64,000 nt of DNA. It comes from Ilex aquifolium (lineage: Eukaryota > Streptophyta > Magnoliopsida > Aquifoliales > Aquifoliaceae). The notes beneath the pieces are model-generated. The model had not been told where the DNA came from. It saw only the letters and a program-made list of their open reading frames with translations, and ran no database searches. Positions 10,385 to 21,869 of this stretch are shown here, one piece after another. Both the position numbers and the translations under genes were made by a program. The number at the start of each line of letters is the position of its first letter. The stretch's first letter is position 1. The stretch is taken from positions 12,100,551 to 12,164,550 of the forward strand of contig OX637391.1 of the NCBI GenBank assembly GCA_951799425.1, given 5' to 3'.

Positions 10385-11668
10385 ATGTCTTCTATGGATT
10401 TGCAACTGGTGAAGAAGGGTTTGGACTATACCCGAAAAAGAAAGAAGTGGGCTTTTGTATTTGCAGCTTTGGGTTTTACCAGTTACAGTGTGTACAAAGT
10501 TTATCACTCACCTTCTGTGGTTAGGAAGAGGAAGAGGTTGTTGAAACTGTTTAGTGCTCTAATTTCTGTTGCCGAAATGGTGTTCGATTCCGCTGAGGCC
10601 ATAGGAGTTGTCTCAAAAGATTTAAAAGAATTTTTACAATCAGATTCCGATCAAATTCCCAATAGTTTGAGGCAAGTCTCTAAGATTACAAGATCAGATG
10701 AGTTTTCGGAGTCTCTGATTAGGATCACAAGGGCTTTAACTGTGGGAATTTTGCGAGGCTATCGGTCTGAAGTGAAAAAAGGTGGTTCTACCGGTGGTGA
10801 TTCAAGGTTCTCTGACCGGGTTTTCGACAAACTGTTTACCCCAGCTGGGTCTGGTTTTTCTTCAGTAGTTGTTGGGAGCTTAGCCAGGAACTTGGTTATT
10901 GGTTTTTATTCGGAAACGCAATATGGTGGAGGATCAAAATTGAATAGTTTCACAAATGTTGAGAACTTTGATTTGGAATCCCCAACTGTTCCAAGATGGG
11001 TTGATGTGGTATGTGGCGAGAAGTGCAGAGAACTTATTGGGGATTGCATCCAAGTGATTGTGAGCACCGCGGTTGCTGTTTATCTTGACAGGACAATGAA
11101 TATCAACACCTATGATGAAATCTTTTCGGGGTTGACTAATCCCAAGCACGAAACGAAAGTGAGAGAAATGTTGGCATCAGTTTGCAATAGTGCAGTAGAA
11201 ACTCTTGTTAGAACTTCTCACCAAGTCCTGACAAGTCCTAATTCAAATTCGTATTCCTCTTATTTACCTGTTGATCTTCGACAAGGTCTGAATTGTGTTA
11301 AGCAGAAGCTCGATAGACAAGAATCCATATCAATTGAATTGAAAGCAAGAAAATTATTTGATAAGAATCTGAATAGTGGGTGGGTGAGTAAGATGTCTTC
11401 TACTCTGGCAGTACCGAGCAATAGGAGGTTTGTTCTTGATGTAACCGGCAGGGTAACTTTTGAGACAGTTAGATCTTTCCTGGAGTTTTTGGTGGAAAAG
11501 ATTTCTGATGCTTTGAGAAGAAGTCTTGATATTTTTCAGGAGGAGGTGGTCGACCGGGGACTTGAAGTTTACAGATATTTCACTGCAAAAACTTCTACTG
11601 TTGTTACTATTTGTGTTTCTTTGTGTTTGCACATATTGAATGGTCCTTGGGTTTTGGTTCCAACTTGA
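10385..11668 (+). CDS. PHLOEM PROTEIN 2-LIKE A10-type protein
   Basis: This is a single-exon ORF of 427 residues. It resembles the plant family annotated as Protein PHLOEM PROTEIN 2-LIKE A10, whose molecular function is not established; despite the name I see no clear PP2 lectin domain. It begins with a basic stretch (KKGLDYTRKRKKW), then a hydrophobic segment at about residues 22-40 (WAFVFAALGFTSYSVYKVY) that could be a membrane anchor, then basic RKRKRLL. The central region (about 50-350) is mixed helical. A second hydrophobic segment lies near the C terminus (TVVTICVSLCLHIL, about 404-418). The start is the first ATG, with another Met at residue 4. The ORF is intact, and downstream there is an AATAAA at 12247-12252. 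Family identity is from memory; membrane placement is inferred. Confidence 0.85.
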   Translation: MSSMDLQLVKKGLDYTRKRKKWAFVFAALGFTSYSVYKVYHSPSVVRKRKRLLKLFSALISVAEMVFDSAEAIGVVSKDLKEFLQSDSDQIPNSLRQVSKITRSDEFSESLIRITRALTVGILRGYRSEVKKGGSTGGDSRFSDRVFDKLFTPAGSGFSSVVVGSLARNLVIGFYSETQYGGGSKLNSFTNVENFDLESPTVPRWVDVVCGEKCRELIGDCIQVIVSTAVAVYLDRTMNINTYDEIFSGLTNPKHETKVREMLASVCNSAVETLVRTSHQVLTSPNSNSYSSYLPVDLRQGLNCVKQKLDRQESISIELKARKLFDKNLNSGWVSKMSSTLAVPSNRRFVLDVTGRVTFETVRSFLEFLVEKISDALRRSLDIFQEEVVDRGLEVYRYFTAKTSTVVTICVSLCLHILNGPWVLVPT

Positions 11669-12611
11669 GCTGCTCAGTGTGTTCTCATACAATGGGTGAA
11701 GACCATGAAGTACAAAGTCCTGTTACTCCTGTAGGTAGTTTCTCTGTATATACCCTGATTCAAAATGTTTAGATTTCAGCAGCAGATATAACGAAGCTAG
11801 CATGATGGTCAAATGTTGCTTCTTGTCTCAGTTGTTCACTTCCTATTTTCTCAGTGATAGCTGATTTTCGTTGTGATTGTTTTCATGGTGGTAATCACAT
11901 ATTCAGTCTCATTTGATGGTGGAATGGGTGGGATATACACTCGACGAAATTGGAAATAATGTTTGTTTTGATAACTGGATGTAGCATGTGAAGAACCTGT
12001 CTGTGGTAAGATCCATTTTCTATTTTAACCTTCCGAATAATAGCTATGGCAGTTGATGTTGTTCAGAATTGAAATTGGAAGGCGAGTTAGTTATTCCGGT
12101 AGGCATATGGATGTCTAGGTGTTCCTGTACTTCTCTTTTGGTGATAAAAAATGAGCATTGTAGTTTCTGAGTTTGTAAATACATGGACCAAATGAGCATT
12201 GTAGTTCTGCTCATAGATGATACAGACTTATGTTGCTGTCTGTTGTAATAAATACAAAATCACCATGGTACGATGTGATTAATGTTGAGCATCTGAACTG
12301 CATACGTTATTTTGAATGTTGAATGTTTGTTTATACAATCAGATTGAGAATTATGGTGTTGTTAATTCCATGAAATTTTGTGTAGCTCTGTTAGGCTGCA
12401 TAAGTGCCTGAACCTCATTTCTAGATTCTTAAAAACTTCATTTAGTTGTAAGTTCATGACTGTAACACACCTTTCGTTTTGTTTTAACAAGTTCAAGCAT
12501 ATGGGACTTTCTTGTGCTCCTCCTTCTCTGCAATATGTTGTTTAAGATGGTAACTAGAAGTATCCATGAATGCGCCTGCATGGGTTGTATATTCTGATGT
12601 GTCTTGGTCTC

Positions 12612-12650
<39 letters not shown>

Positions 12651-13483
12651 TTCACAGATCCTGGTCTTAACAAGATGATGGCAGCAAAGTTTGACAGCAG
12701 TATTCCTTATAGGAACTTGCTTGTACTCATCCACTTCAAAACAACTGGATAAAGAAGACAGATTTGGGGTCAATCTTATCCTTGCACATAAGCAGCTGAA
12801 GAAAATGTGGTAACAGCCTCATCATCAAATGCTGGAGTACTGAAAGGTGTTTGCATGGGCAACCAAAACTTGGCAGAATTTACTTAAATCTGCTTGGTGG
12901 GCCCCTAGCATTCTCTTTTGCTCTTGCCTCTTCTTTAAGCTTTAAGCTTTTTTATTCAAAAGTGTTTTTATCAAATAAGTTAACAGTTAATCTTATAAGA
13001 CTTAATGCCGTCACAACAACTGCTCATCCAATAGTCTTGATTTGCAAGAAAAATTTAATCATATAAGTGAAGCAACCCACTCATATCCTTTACACTGGTA
13101 AGCATTTTTCAACCCACACTACAAAAAAAATACTTCATTCGTCCCTCTCATTTACTAGCCCGATGAGTCGAATGGGTCAAATGCATTTGAATCATGTGAT
13201 TCTTGGCCTTAGGACTTAGCAAACCAGTTTTCAAATTTATGGTCTCTTGATTATGCCCATTGATATTTTAAAATAATGACAGATATCATAGTTAAGGCAA
13301 AGATTATGGTATCAATGTTGGTATCGTACCGAAAATTATAATTTTTTATGGTAAAGTTATAACTTCTTGAGATGTAAATTTTAACTTCATCCTAAAACAC
13401 TGAGTTCGATCATGGAGGTTACAACTTTTAAATGTTAAGTTCAAATTTTTTAAAGTCAAGTTACAACTCATAAGAGAAAAGTT
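11669..13483 (+). other. 3' flank of the PP2-A10-like gene, no gene seen
   Basis: The first 600 bases or so are probably 3' untranslated sequence (candidate AATAAA at 12247-12252). The rest is AT-rich intergenic DNA with a TG/GA microsatellite at 12612-12650. No ORF here has recognisable content on either strand. Confidence 0.5.
12612..12650. repeat. Compound (TG)n(GA)n microsatellite
   Basis: A run of about 8 TG units is followed directly by about 12 GA units. Confidence 0.95.
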
Positions 13484-13488
13484 GTAAC

Positions 13489-14359
13489 TGTTGAGGGAGT
13501 CCCCTGATCGATCATTGATACCCATGATCTTCCTTTATCTCCTCTCTGTCATGTAGAATTCTGTGAACAGAATGAAGAACAGATATCCAGAGATTCAGAG
13601 AGAAGGAGATGAGAGAGAAAATTCAGAGGATTCTTATTGCTTAAGATACCTATTACATCAGCTTAGCTCCTATTTATAGTTACATCAGATTAGAAAAATT
13701 ACATCAGTTAGAGATCTAACAACTATCTAACAACCATTAGTTAGTTAACAACAACTTGTTACAGCTGGGTAGTCAGTTATGCAATGACCAGTGATCACGT
13801 TGGATCCATATGAATTGAATTCAGTTGTGACAGCTCAGCATCTTCTCTAACTAACTGAGTGAGAGCCTTTTGGGAGTGAGCCAAGCTTGCTGAGAGTGAA
13901 GTTACAGGAGCTGTGTTAATATTCCCCCTCAAACTCATGGGGAAAGGCCTACCATGAGTTTGCTCTGAAGTACAACAAATAAAAATGTCTAGAGATATAA
14001 GCTACTGCAAGATCTTTCCTTGTGACTCTTTCATGAACAAAGTGATAATCTATCTCGATATGCTTGGTACGAGCATGAAAACATGATTTGAAGTAAGAGC
14101 TAGAGCAGAAATATTATCACACAATAACAAAGGTGTCTTAGAGATAAAAACTTTCAAGTCACAAAGGAGCATTTTGAACCAGGACAGCTCAGTTGCTGTA
14201 ACAACTAAAGCCCTATACTCAGCTTCGGTGGAGGACCTAGCAATTGTAGATTGCTTCTTGGCTGACCAATGCATAGGATTAGACCCCAGAAAAATAACAA
14301 ACTCAGTAATTCGTCACCGAAATGGACTTAATATTGTTGCCAAAGCCCAAAACTGAGTT
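13489..14359 (-). mobile_element. Ty1/copia 3' end (RNase H plus 3' LTR), truncated
   Basis: This fossil fragment on the minus strand has RNase H sequence at about 13930-14355 (ARSSTEAEYRAL and LLCDN motifs), a polypurine tract (GAGTTTGAGGGGGAA, about 13922-13936), and the 3' LTR at 13489-13921 ending CTCAACA. Flank GTAAC (13484-13488) may be one half of a target duplication. The element stops at a 20-base G run at 14360-14379; the 5' part is missing. It is broken, with few breaks in the piece that remains. Confidence 0.85.
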
Positions 14360-14379
14360 GGGGGGGGGGGGGGGGGGGG
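14360..14379 (+). repeat. Poly(G) run, 20 bases
   Basis: Uninterrupted G run located exactly where the copia fragment ends. Confidence 0.9.
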
Positions 14380-14980
14380 TGACATGTGAGAATATATTCA
14401 ATACGAAGATAAACTAATAAATAGGACTAGTTATTGGACTTGTTAGCTATTATTTATCACCGGAGTACTGTGGTTCGCTCGGTTTAACGTAATATCACTG
14501 TTGCATCGAATATTTTCTAGTAGGGTGAAGGCCTTCACATTTTCTTTTTCATTTTTCCATTGGATAATGCTATTGTGACCTAATTTTTGGACCTAAATAA
14601 GTGACCTGATGTTGTGGCAGCTGAGATGTCCTTACCAACTCAGCAACTTAAGCCACCTAATTTCTTAAAAAAAAAAAATGGGATGAATTGTTTTTTTTAA
14701 CTGATTTGTTGATGAAAATGGGAACCATGGTTTGTGTGCTTGAAATTGGGTATTTTGGGAGGAAAGGTCTGTGTAGGAGTCTCAAGATTGGTTTTGCTGA
14801 CAAACTGTTTGATGAATTGTCTATGTAGGACTCTGCTGTTTTGGACATTGTAAAATCTATTGTAAAATGTTTTAGAATTGATGGGTTGCTGTTTGGGAAG
14901 GAAACCGTTGTAAATTCTTATAATTGATGGAGAGTTGATGTATTATCATATTGAACAAAACCTTGGCAGCAGCTACATTG

Positions 14981-15160
14981 TTTTTTTTTTCAAACAAATC
15001 AACACTTTATTTCATGTTAAAAAATCAATTACAAGAAGCAACCACTCAAGTATACAAGGAACAACTACACTGCACAACAAAATTGAGGAGGAAGGATCAT
15101 TGCCTGTAAAAAATCCAAGGAACAACCACACTCCAACAACTGGAAACCACACAAACCAGT
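14981..15160 (-). mobile_element. Small retroposed insert with A tail and target duplication
   Basis: Read on the minus strand, this insert of about 180 bp ends with an AATAAA signal (GAAATAAAGTG) followed by a 10-base A run. Direct repeats AGCTACATTG flank it at 14971-14980 and 15161-15170, and similarity extends a few bases further out. It is either a 5'-truncated LINE tail or a processed transcript end; the source was not recognised. Confidence 0.6.
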
Positions 15161-16372
15161 AGCTACATTGGTTAATTTTGTTGATTTTGGTTAATTTTCT
15201 TGATGGATTATTATCAAATAATCAAACCACTACAACATGGTTTAAGAAATGAACATAAGAACAATACAAGTTTAAGATCCTAAAATTAAAGTAGGATATT
15301 TCTTGTCCTTTCATTTTACCCTCCCTACATCTAAAGGAAGAATTTCCACAGAAATCTGGATGATTTAATTATTCATCACTTATATCCTCACACATCAAGT
15401 AAATGGTACAACTTGCATATCTAAGTTTTACAGTTTGCATTGGGGGGACCTAACTGTCAAGCACTGAGAGTTTAATTTTTCACTAAGATGAGCTTTTGCT
15501 TTGAAATCCATAGGATTACAATCACGTCTGGATCAATTCCCACAAATGTGAGGAACATGAGGGAGACGGGAACAACAGAACATTGTTTTGAAGAATCTGA
15601 AAAATACTTCATCAAAGAAAAATTACTTCGAAATTATACTGTTTTTCTAACCTCATAGAGTTACAAAGCACAGTCCAAGTGTTCAATTTCTACTCACCTA
15701 GTCTCTCCCCAAAAATTTTTGGAATTCATAAGAGAAACATATCCAAGCAACTTGACCTCAGTTTAATGATCTTCATCTAGTCCTGTCCTGCCCTACAAGA
15801 AGAAAACAATAGGGCAGTGCGAGGAAATTTTATTGGCAAACCATGACGGCGCGAGAAAATTTTATTGATGTGAAAAAATCAAATTAAGGCAGTTGAAGGA
15901 ACGTCTAGCAGACCCTTTGCACTTGATTTAAGGCAGCTGAATGCAGAAACATGTAGGCCAGATGATGCAGAAACAACAGCTGAGAAGTAGACCAGCAGAA
16001 ACAGAAATCACAGACCGCAGCTGAGCAGCAGTCCAGTTGAAGCAGCAAGAGTCCAGCTGAAACAGCTGAACAAGCAGTCCATTTAGTCTAATTCCCGCTT
16101 CAACCCCAAACGAGGTGAAATTTTTATTTAGTCTAATTCCCCGCTTGATCGTTCAATTCAAGCTTCCTTTTCACATGTGGTCTCATCACTCGATTACGTC
16201 AAAAAAATCGAGCTTTGCTTGGACTCAACTCATGGTTATGATCAAACACGACAGTGTTCAGTCGCCACTTTCCATCTGCACACAAAATTGCTAGGACCTT
16301 AGCCTTATAACCTACTTTTATGCTTGGATGCGGCTTCAATGGATTTTTGGAAGTGGACTTTGACTTGCGTGA

Positions 16373-16606
16373 TCAAGAACAATCAATAGTCACGTATTTC
16401 AACTCACCATCATCCCTTTTTGTTGATGATCTTATCTTCACTGGGAACCCTAACCGCTTACCATAACCCGTGTAATACTCAAACAACTGTTTATAACTTT
16501 CGAACATCATCCCAACCTTAGGCTCGTCTACATCAACTACATTCGTCATTTCAGTCACAACATTTTCTTCTATCAACTGCAAACTACTTGAAAATTCACA
16601 TTCCAC
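16373..16606 (-). pseudogene. FAR1-type DNA-binding domain exon remnant of the Mutator-like element
   Basis: An open stretch of 77 codons contains the pattern PKVGMMFESYKQLFEYY, then YGKRLGFPVKIRSS and KRDDGELKY. This is the N-terminal zinc-binding FAR1 domain shared by FHY3/FAR1 proteins and Mutator-like transposases. The first codon in this frame is not ATG. TTTATTACAG precedes TGGAATG, so the piece looks like an internal exon entered through a splice acceptor. The transposase and SWIM zinc-finger parts expected downstream are absent, so this is a remnant. It lies within the inverted arms, which supports an element origin rather than a host FAR1-related gene. Confidence 0.7.
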
Positions 16607-17556
16607 TGTAATAAAATTTTACTGCAACACGTGCTTCGTTGATTAACCAGAATTTTGTCTAATGCAAAATATGCATGAACACCACAACAAAATAAATTTA
16701 TTTATGCTCCAAAATAACTAGCAAAAGGAAATGAATATTTTTTGTGTTAGACAAATCTATAAATCAAACCTTTGTTTGTATATATAAATAAATCAAAATA
16801 AATAACTAGAAATATAACAATCGAAAACAAATTGAATCAACCTCCAATTACTACCCAGAAAATAAATAAAATGAAATCTATGTATTGTAGAACCGACTAT
16901 GGTGGAGTCAATTTTGACAGATGTTCGGGACAATGTGTACTTCGGCGAAGAGATGAAGAGGGAAGAGAACGGCTATGACTTCAGCGAAGAGATGTAGCCA
17001 ACTGGACAACGTGTAATCCGGTGAAGAAGCTCGTCGTTGAAGAAGGGAAGAACACCGACGAAGATGAAAGCGAGGAGGAAGAACACCGGCGTTGATGGTT
17101 TACTGCTTGTGGCTGGTGTCAATTTCAGGTCAGGTTTTCCGGTGAAGAAGATTGTGTCAAGAGGAGGAGAAATTTTAGGGCTTTGGGGAATGAGGTATAC
17201 TGGTTTGGGGACAGAGAATGTGAAAAGAGGGCTAAGTTGCAGATTTTAAGTTTTTTTTTTTAAGAAATTAGGTGGCTTAAGTTGCTGAATTGGTAAGGAC
17301 ACCTCAGCTGCCACATCACCAGGTCACTTATTTAGGTCCAAAAATTAGGTCACAATAGCATTACCCAATGGAAAAATGAAAAAGAAAATGTGAAGGCCTT
17401 CACACCACTAGAAAATATTCGATGCAACAGTGATATTATGTTAAGTCGAGTGAACCACAGTACTCCAGTGATAAATAATAGCTAACAAGTCCAATAACTG
17501 CCACATCATCAGGTCACTTATTTAGATCCAAAAATTAGGTCCCAATAGCATTACCC

Positions 17557-19341
17557 TTTTCGATTTGGTGCAACAAAAAAACCACCTCGTGTCATCAAAA
17601 TAGTGGATGCCCAAAGACTATTATGGTTCACAAGTTGTTTAACTGTTTAAGCACAAGCATTATCATCTAATTCGAGGCTAAGGTTCGGTCCCAATTGGCA
17701 AGGTATATCCTTACGGAATATGGATGCATATAGCTCCAGTTTGAGGCTCACCCTCCATCCAAATTTTCAATTAATATATTATATTTTTACTCATATGAAA
17801 AAGTAATGTGCGTTCGAATTTTGGTAATTCCTTGAGACTAGATTATGAGGGATTTATCCCTCATGAATACTCTAGTTTCGGTGTGGATGACCTACCTTTG
17901 ACTGAATGAGAGAAAAAATTAATTGAGATGCGTAAAAATTGAATCGAACACTTCTGACCGTTTAGTCAAAAAATAAAAATAATATCTCGGAGCTGAAGTC
18001 GCGAGACTAGCCAACTAACGTTATCAAACTTTTTTTGTACTTGTCTGACATGAAAAGATGAGAAATATTTATCAAAAATTTCAAAGACTAAGTTACAGGT
18101 TGAAAATCGAAATTCTAACTTTATAACTCCTTCTAGATCCCAACATGGTTGAATCGTAACCAACCGAGAAAGTGAATATTGATTTCTTTGATATTAAGTA
18201 TATATAGGAGGTCCAAGAATACAATGAATTTCCACGTAGCCTAAAACCATGAGTCTAATTAAGCCACCATGCCGTTGCATCACTACATATATAAGTTGAC
18301 CTGTACCAAATGTATTCTATGTCCGGATACAGATGGATTTGGACAATCACCAAGGGTTGCTTTACATCTAGAACTTCTAACGCTGACAATGACAATGACA
18401 ATGGTTCATGCCAGAAAAGAGATGTTAAAGAAAAGCCTTTACTCTATCCTGTTAGAAATCCGCAAGCTGCAACGAATTTTATAGCATTTGACTCAAATGT
18501 CGGCTGTTGAATGGCTCTTCAAAGTAGGTTTAAGCAATACTAAAACTTTTTTTTTTTTGGTTGATTTTTGATAGTTTGAATGTGTCTTTGGTCGTTTCGG
18601 TCCAAGCTGCCATACTTTGTTCATATTCACGTTAGCTCATTAGCTTTTCAACTTTGTACAATACACGACATTACTATTTTGGTTTAGACACTACATTTTG
18701 GAGTCGCATGTGGATAATATTGCGTTTATTTGATCATTTCAAAATCTGACTACAAATAGATGGCCAGTGGTTAGACGTCTCTTTATTTTCTTAAATGGTG
18801 GAGAGAAATTTTCAGGGAAAAAGGGGTTTGTTAGGCCTTTTCAGGAAATTTTCAGGCTTTGGCAGTCATCTCATTATGCTCTACTGCTTCATTGTCAAAC
18901 CTATGATTGTTTTTGCCCGTGACCATAGGCCTCGTATCAAAAGTACTCTCATTATTGACTGTGAGGTTTAAAGTTGCTCTTGATACAATAGTACTGGATT
19001 GAAGTATCCATTGCAGCAGTTTTATTAGAATACCATTAAGAAAGCTTCACATGGCTTCCGTTTCGAGATCTCACGCATGTTGGATGCGAAAGCCTTGGTA
19101 GATACTTAGTGATCGGGCAAAAGATGTATAGCATCTCTATGGGAGTAAATCCTGAAGAAGGGCAACACTTCTTTACGTGATTGTATATTATGTATACATT
19201 CTCTCACTCCAGTTGCATCCATGAGTAGCTATGCACTATATTCCGGTTCATTAAGTGAGAAGGAAAAAGGAACGTATAGTTGTCGGACGGGTGATATAGA
19301 GAACAAGAATGCATAAACGCCATCAAACTGAATGATGATAT
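17557..19341. other. Intergenic DNA with one dispersed repeat
   Basis: AT-rich sequence. At about 17790-17965 lies a dispersed repeat (GAGGGATTTATCCCTCATGA and GACTGAATGAG stretches) related to the one at about 25789-27020. A short ORF around 18310-18510 has no recognised relatives and no clear splice sites. Nothing else was identified. Confidence 0.45.
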
Positions 19342-19350
19342 ATATTTCTA

Positions 19351-19518
19351 GGACAATGCTACGTGAACTTTATTTAATTACCTTATTTGATGACTTTATC
19401 ATTTTTTGTAATTAGATTGACAGTGGACCCTATTATTAATTGGGACCCATTATCAATTTAATGATTATGATCCATCATATTACTTGATAAAATCACTAAA
19501 CTACAAAAAACATTTCCT
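19351..19518. mobile_element. Short Mutator-type MITE with 9-bp TSD
   Basis: A 168-bp AT-rich insert starts GGACAATGCTACG and ends AACATTTCCT, with imperfect inverted ends. A perfect 9-bp duplication ATATTTCTA flanks it at 19342-19350 and 19519-19527. The 9-bp duplication points to a Mutator-like origin. Confidence 0.65.
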
Positions 19519-19527
19519 ATATTTCTA

Positions 19528-21057
19528 ACCAAGATCAGAGGACTATGTGGTGCATATAGAGACCACAGATCTTAATGGCATTACAAATGGAGCTGAACCA
19601 CCTAGACAGTATTATGTGACATTCCAATGTGGCCAAAATTTAGTACATGAAAGATCTTTTTACTTGATTTCATGCCTAACTGTCATTACTGCAATACAAA
19701 GTAATAATGCAACCCAACCGTCAACTACCCTCATCAACCTCAACCTGTGACTTATGGGTGGTTGGTTTCTTAACTTCCCCACCTGAGAGTAAAAAGGTAG
19801 TTGTTTCATTAATTTCTTAAAAGCATAACCAGATGAAGCAAGAGTCTGCCGCTATAACCTTATTGAAAGTTATGCCGTGGATGGATGAATTATTATTCTA
19901 CCCATGTTTATGCTGTGATATTATACTGGGAAAACTGCTGTGTTAGATTAGTATTGAAATTCAATATATAGAAGTGTTTGGTGGGAGTGGTAGACCGTCT
20001 TGCACTACCTAATAGTAACTAGAGTGGGGGACTTATAGAAGATTCTCGAGATATTTATACCTGTAATTACATGGTATATGTGAGACGGAAGATTGCGTAT
20101 GTTTGGGAGAAGAGCAATGTTCTTGTAACTTAATTTGTAGACCTAATTCACTATAGTAATTGGATTGACCGTGAATCCATCATACATTAGAATTTCGTGT
20201 TAGTCTAACGATTACAATAAAACCACATCGTTAAATTTGCAGATTAGCTCAAATTTTATATCACAATAGCATTTCTATTGGGGGAATTAGGGTGGTGCAC
20301 TAAAGAGACTTGCATATTGATAGTTGGCAGGAAAAAAAAAAAAAAAATAGGAAAAGCCATACAAGAGATTCCAATAACCATCTTCTTCATGTAATTTTAG
20401 AAGAAAGTGGGTCAATGAGGAGAAAATGAGACTTTCCATGTTATAGAAGAAAGTTGGTCATTGAGACGAAATAGAAGACTTTGGTATCAACAGAATTGCT
20501 CTTTGCACCGGTTTCCTTCAAGCATTACTTTTATTCCTTTAGATCAATTGGCTTAAAAATGTTCAAGAGAGATATTAACAGAACCTCCCCCTTCCACATT
20601 CTCTATTAGACTATAATTCAATTTCGCTCAATGTAGTAAATCGCTTACCTCTTAGTTCAAGTGAGACTCATTATTTATGAGTAGGTTCCTCATTTATTGA
20701 TTAGACTATAAGTGATTTACCATTAAGTAAAAGATTGAATAAAAGTGTAATAGAGAGGAGTAGGATCTAGATTCATCTCAAGTGGGAAAGAAGAAGGAAA
20801 TGAGGCCAAATAAGCTCCACAAATGGTTTTGCTTTTACCCCTGGAAATTTGAAGTAATTTTCAAATAAGCTCATTATAAAATTTATATCATATATGCAGT
20901 AGATTCTTTACAAGAACAACTAGAAACTCAAGAAAGAAGACTATAATCAAGTGATCTGAAACTCCTAAACAACAAACTGCTAAAATGAACATATTCTTCT
21001 ATCTCTGCTGCCAAGGTAATATGGATGCTACAGCTAAGAAGCTAATGGACAAAAGTT
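19528..21057. other. Intergenic DNA downstream of the phytosulfokine gene
   Basis: No gene seen. About 20105-20285 has weakly inverted ends (AGCAATGTTCTTGTAAC against the complement of AAATGCTATTGTGAT) and may be an old Mutator-type MITE, but I found no target duplication. The last 100 bases or so before 21057 are probably the 3' untranslated region of the minus-strand gene. Confidence 0.4.
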
Positions 21058-21394
21058 CTATGGCTTCTCTTTCTGGGTATAGATATAGTCAAGATGAGCA
21101 GCCAAGGTCCTTCTCATCAAACATTCTTCATCCCCACCTCCTTCGCAATTCTCATCCACCACCTCAACATGCTGAGCATCAACACCCTGAAAAAGATAAA
21201 CACATAAAATCAACATCCCACAAAAATTAAAGTAATCAACTTCTGAGACAGAAACTTCAGGATAGAACGGTTCAGCTTACCTCATGTTGGGTTTTCACCA
21301 AGTTGGTCTTTGGATATGCTGGCTGAGGGCGGGCGGAGGATAGCGTTATGCAGAGGAGGAGGGCTATCATGAACAGGGCGGTAAGTTTAGCCAT
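21058..21394 (-). CDS. Phytosulfokine (PSK) precursor, two exons
   Basis: This gene makes the precursor of phytosulfokine, a secreted sulfated pentapeptide (YIYTQ) sensed by the receptor kinase PSKR. Exon 1 is 21394-21281 (38 codons) and exon 2 is 21186-21058 (42 codons plus TAG). The 94-base intron starts GTAAGC and ends TTTTTCAG, phase 0, giving 80 residues. Residues 1-21 form a signal peptide (hydrophobic [13 protein letters not shown], likely cleaved after SSA). The family's conserved C-terminal block is present: two Cys, the acidic GGGDEEC, then [14 protein letters not shown], with the pentapeptide at residues 72-76 preceded by the Asp typical for sulfation by TPST. Subtilase cleavage would be needed on both sides. 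Length and gene structure match the family. A TATAAA-type box lies 67 bp upstream of the ATG. The gene looks intact. Confidence 0.95.
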
Positions 21395-21460
21395 TTTTGC
21401 TCTCTTGATAGCTGCTGCTTGAGATGTAGAGATGGAGAGAAGAGACTATGATGATGTGAA

Positions 21461-21468
21461 TTTATATA
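21461..21468 (-). promoter_or_regulatory. TATA box of the phytosulfokine gene
   Basis: TATATAAA on the minus strand, about 67 bp upstream of the start codon, a normal plant spacing for a short 5' leader. Confidence 0.7.
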
Positions 21469-21869
21469 GAGGAGATAAGACAAAGCCAACGCCAAATGAA
21501 CGTGTGAACTTGGAAGAGCAAATGGGAGACTTTATTATAGCAGCTTATCTTAGACAAGTACGGGTAGCAGTACCTGACAAAGAATTTGTAAACAAAATAA
21601 CAAGGTAACAAGTTAAATAACTAACGAAAATAAATTGGAAAAAAGAACAAGCAGACCATAGGAGTTAAATAAGCAATAAGGAAAAGGGTTTGAAATTTCT
21701 CAAGATTAGATTCTGATAATATAAAGTGACTTAGCTGACTTTAACTTTAGGAAAAGGGTCGAATGTGGGTTGGTGAAAAGGGAGAGTGTGGACAACCGAA
21801 TTTATCTCTAATCCCATGAAAGCAAACATCATTTTCGGCTTTGAGATATGTTGTTTTATTACCCACTTT

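Larger units (their letters stand above)
14427..17496 (-). mobile_element. Mutator-like element with long inverted arms and FAR1-type exon
   Basis: Inverted arms of about 240 bp, 14427-14675 and 17250-17496, match closely by eye. Shared stretches include GGACTTGTTAGCTATTATTT and TGACCTAATTTTTGGACCTA in opposite orientations. The inner part of each arm begins G(G/A)TAATGCTATTGTGACC, a sequence typical of plant Mutator-like termini. A further direct copy of about 57 bp of the right-hand terminus lies at 17498-17556. Between the arms is a coding remnant with a FAR1 DNA-binding domain (16373-16606, minus) and a small retroposed insert (14981-15160). No clean 9-bp target duplication was found at the outer ends. 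No transposase catalytic or SWIM region is seen, so the copy is non-autonomous. Confidence 0.75.

Noticed and set aside
18310-18510. Short polar ORF that could be a last exon
   Set aside because: No splice acceptor, no recognised family, no second exon found.
20105-20285. Mutator-type MITE
   Set aside because: Ends are only weakly inverted and no 9-bp duplication was found, so it is mentioned only as a possibility.
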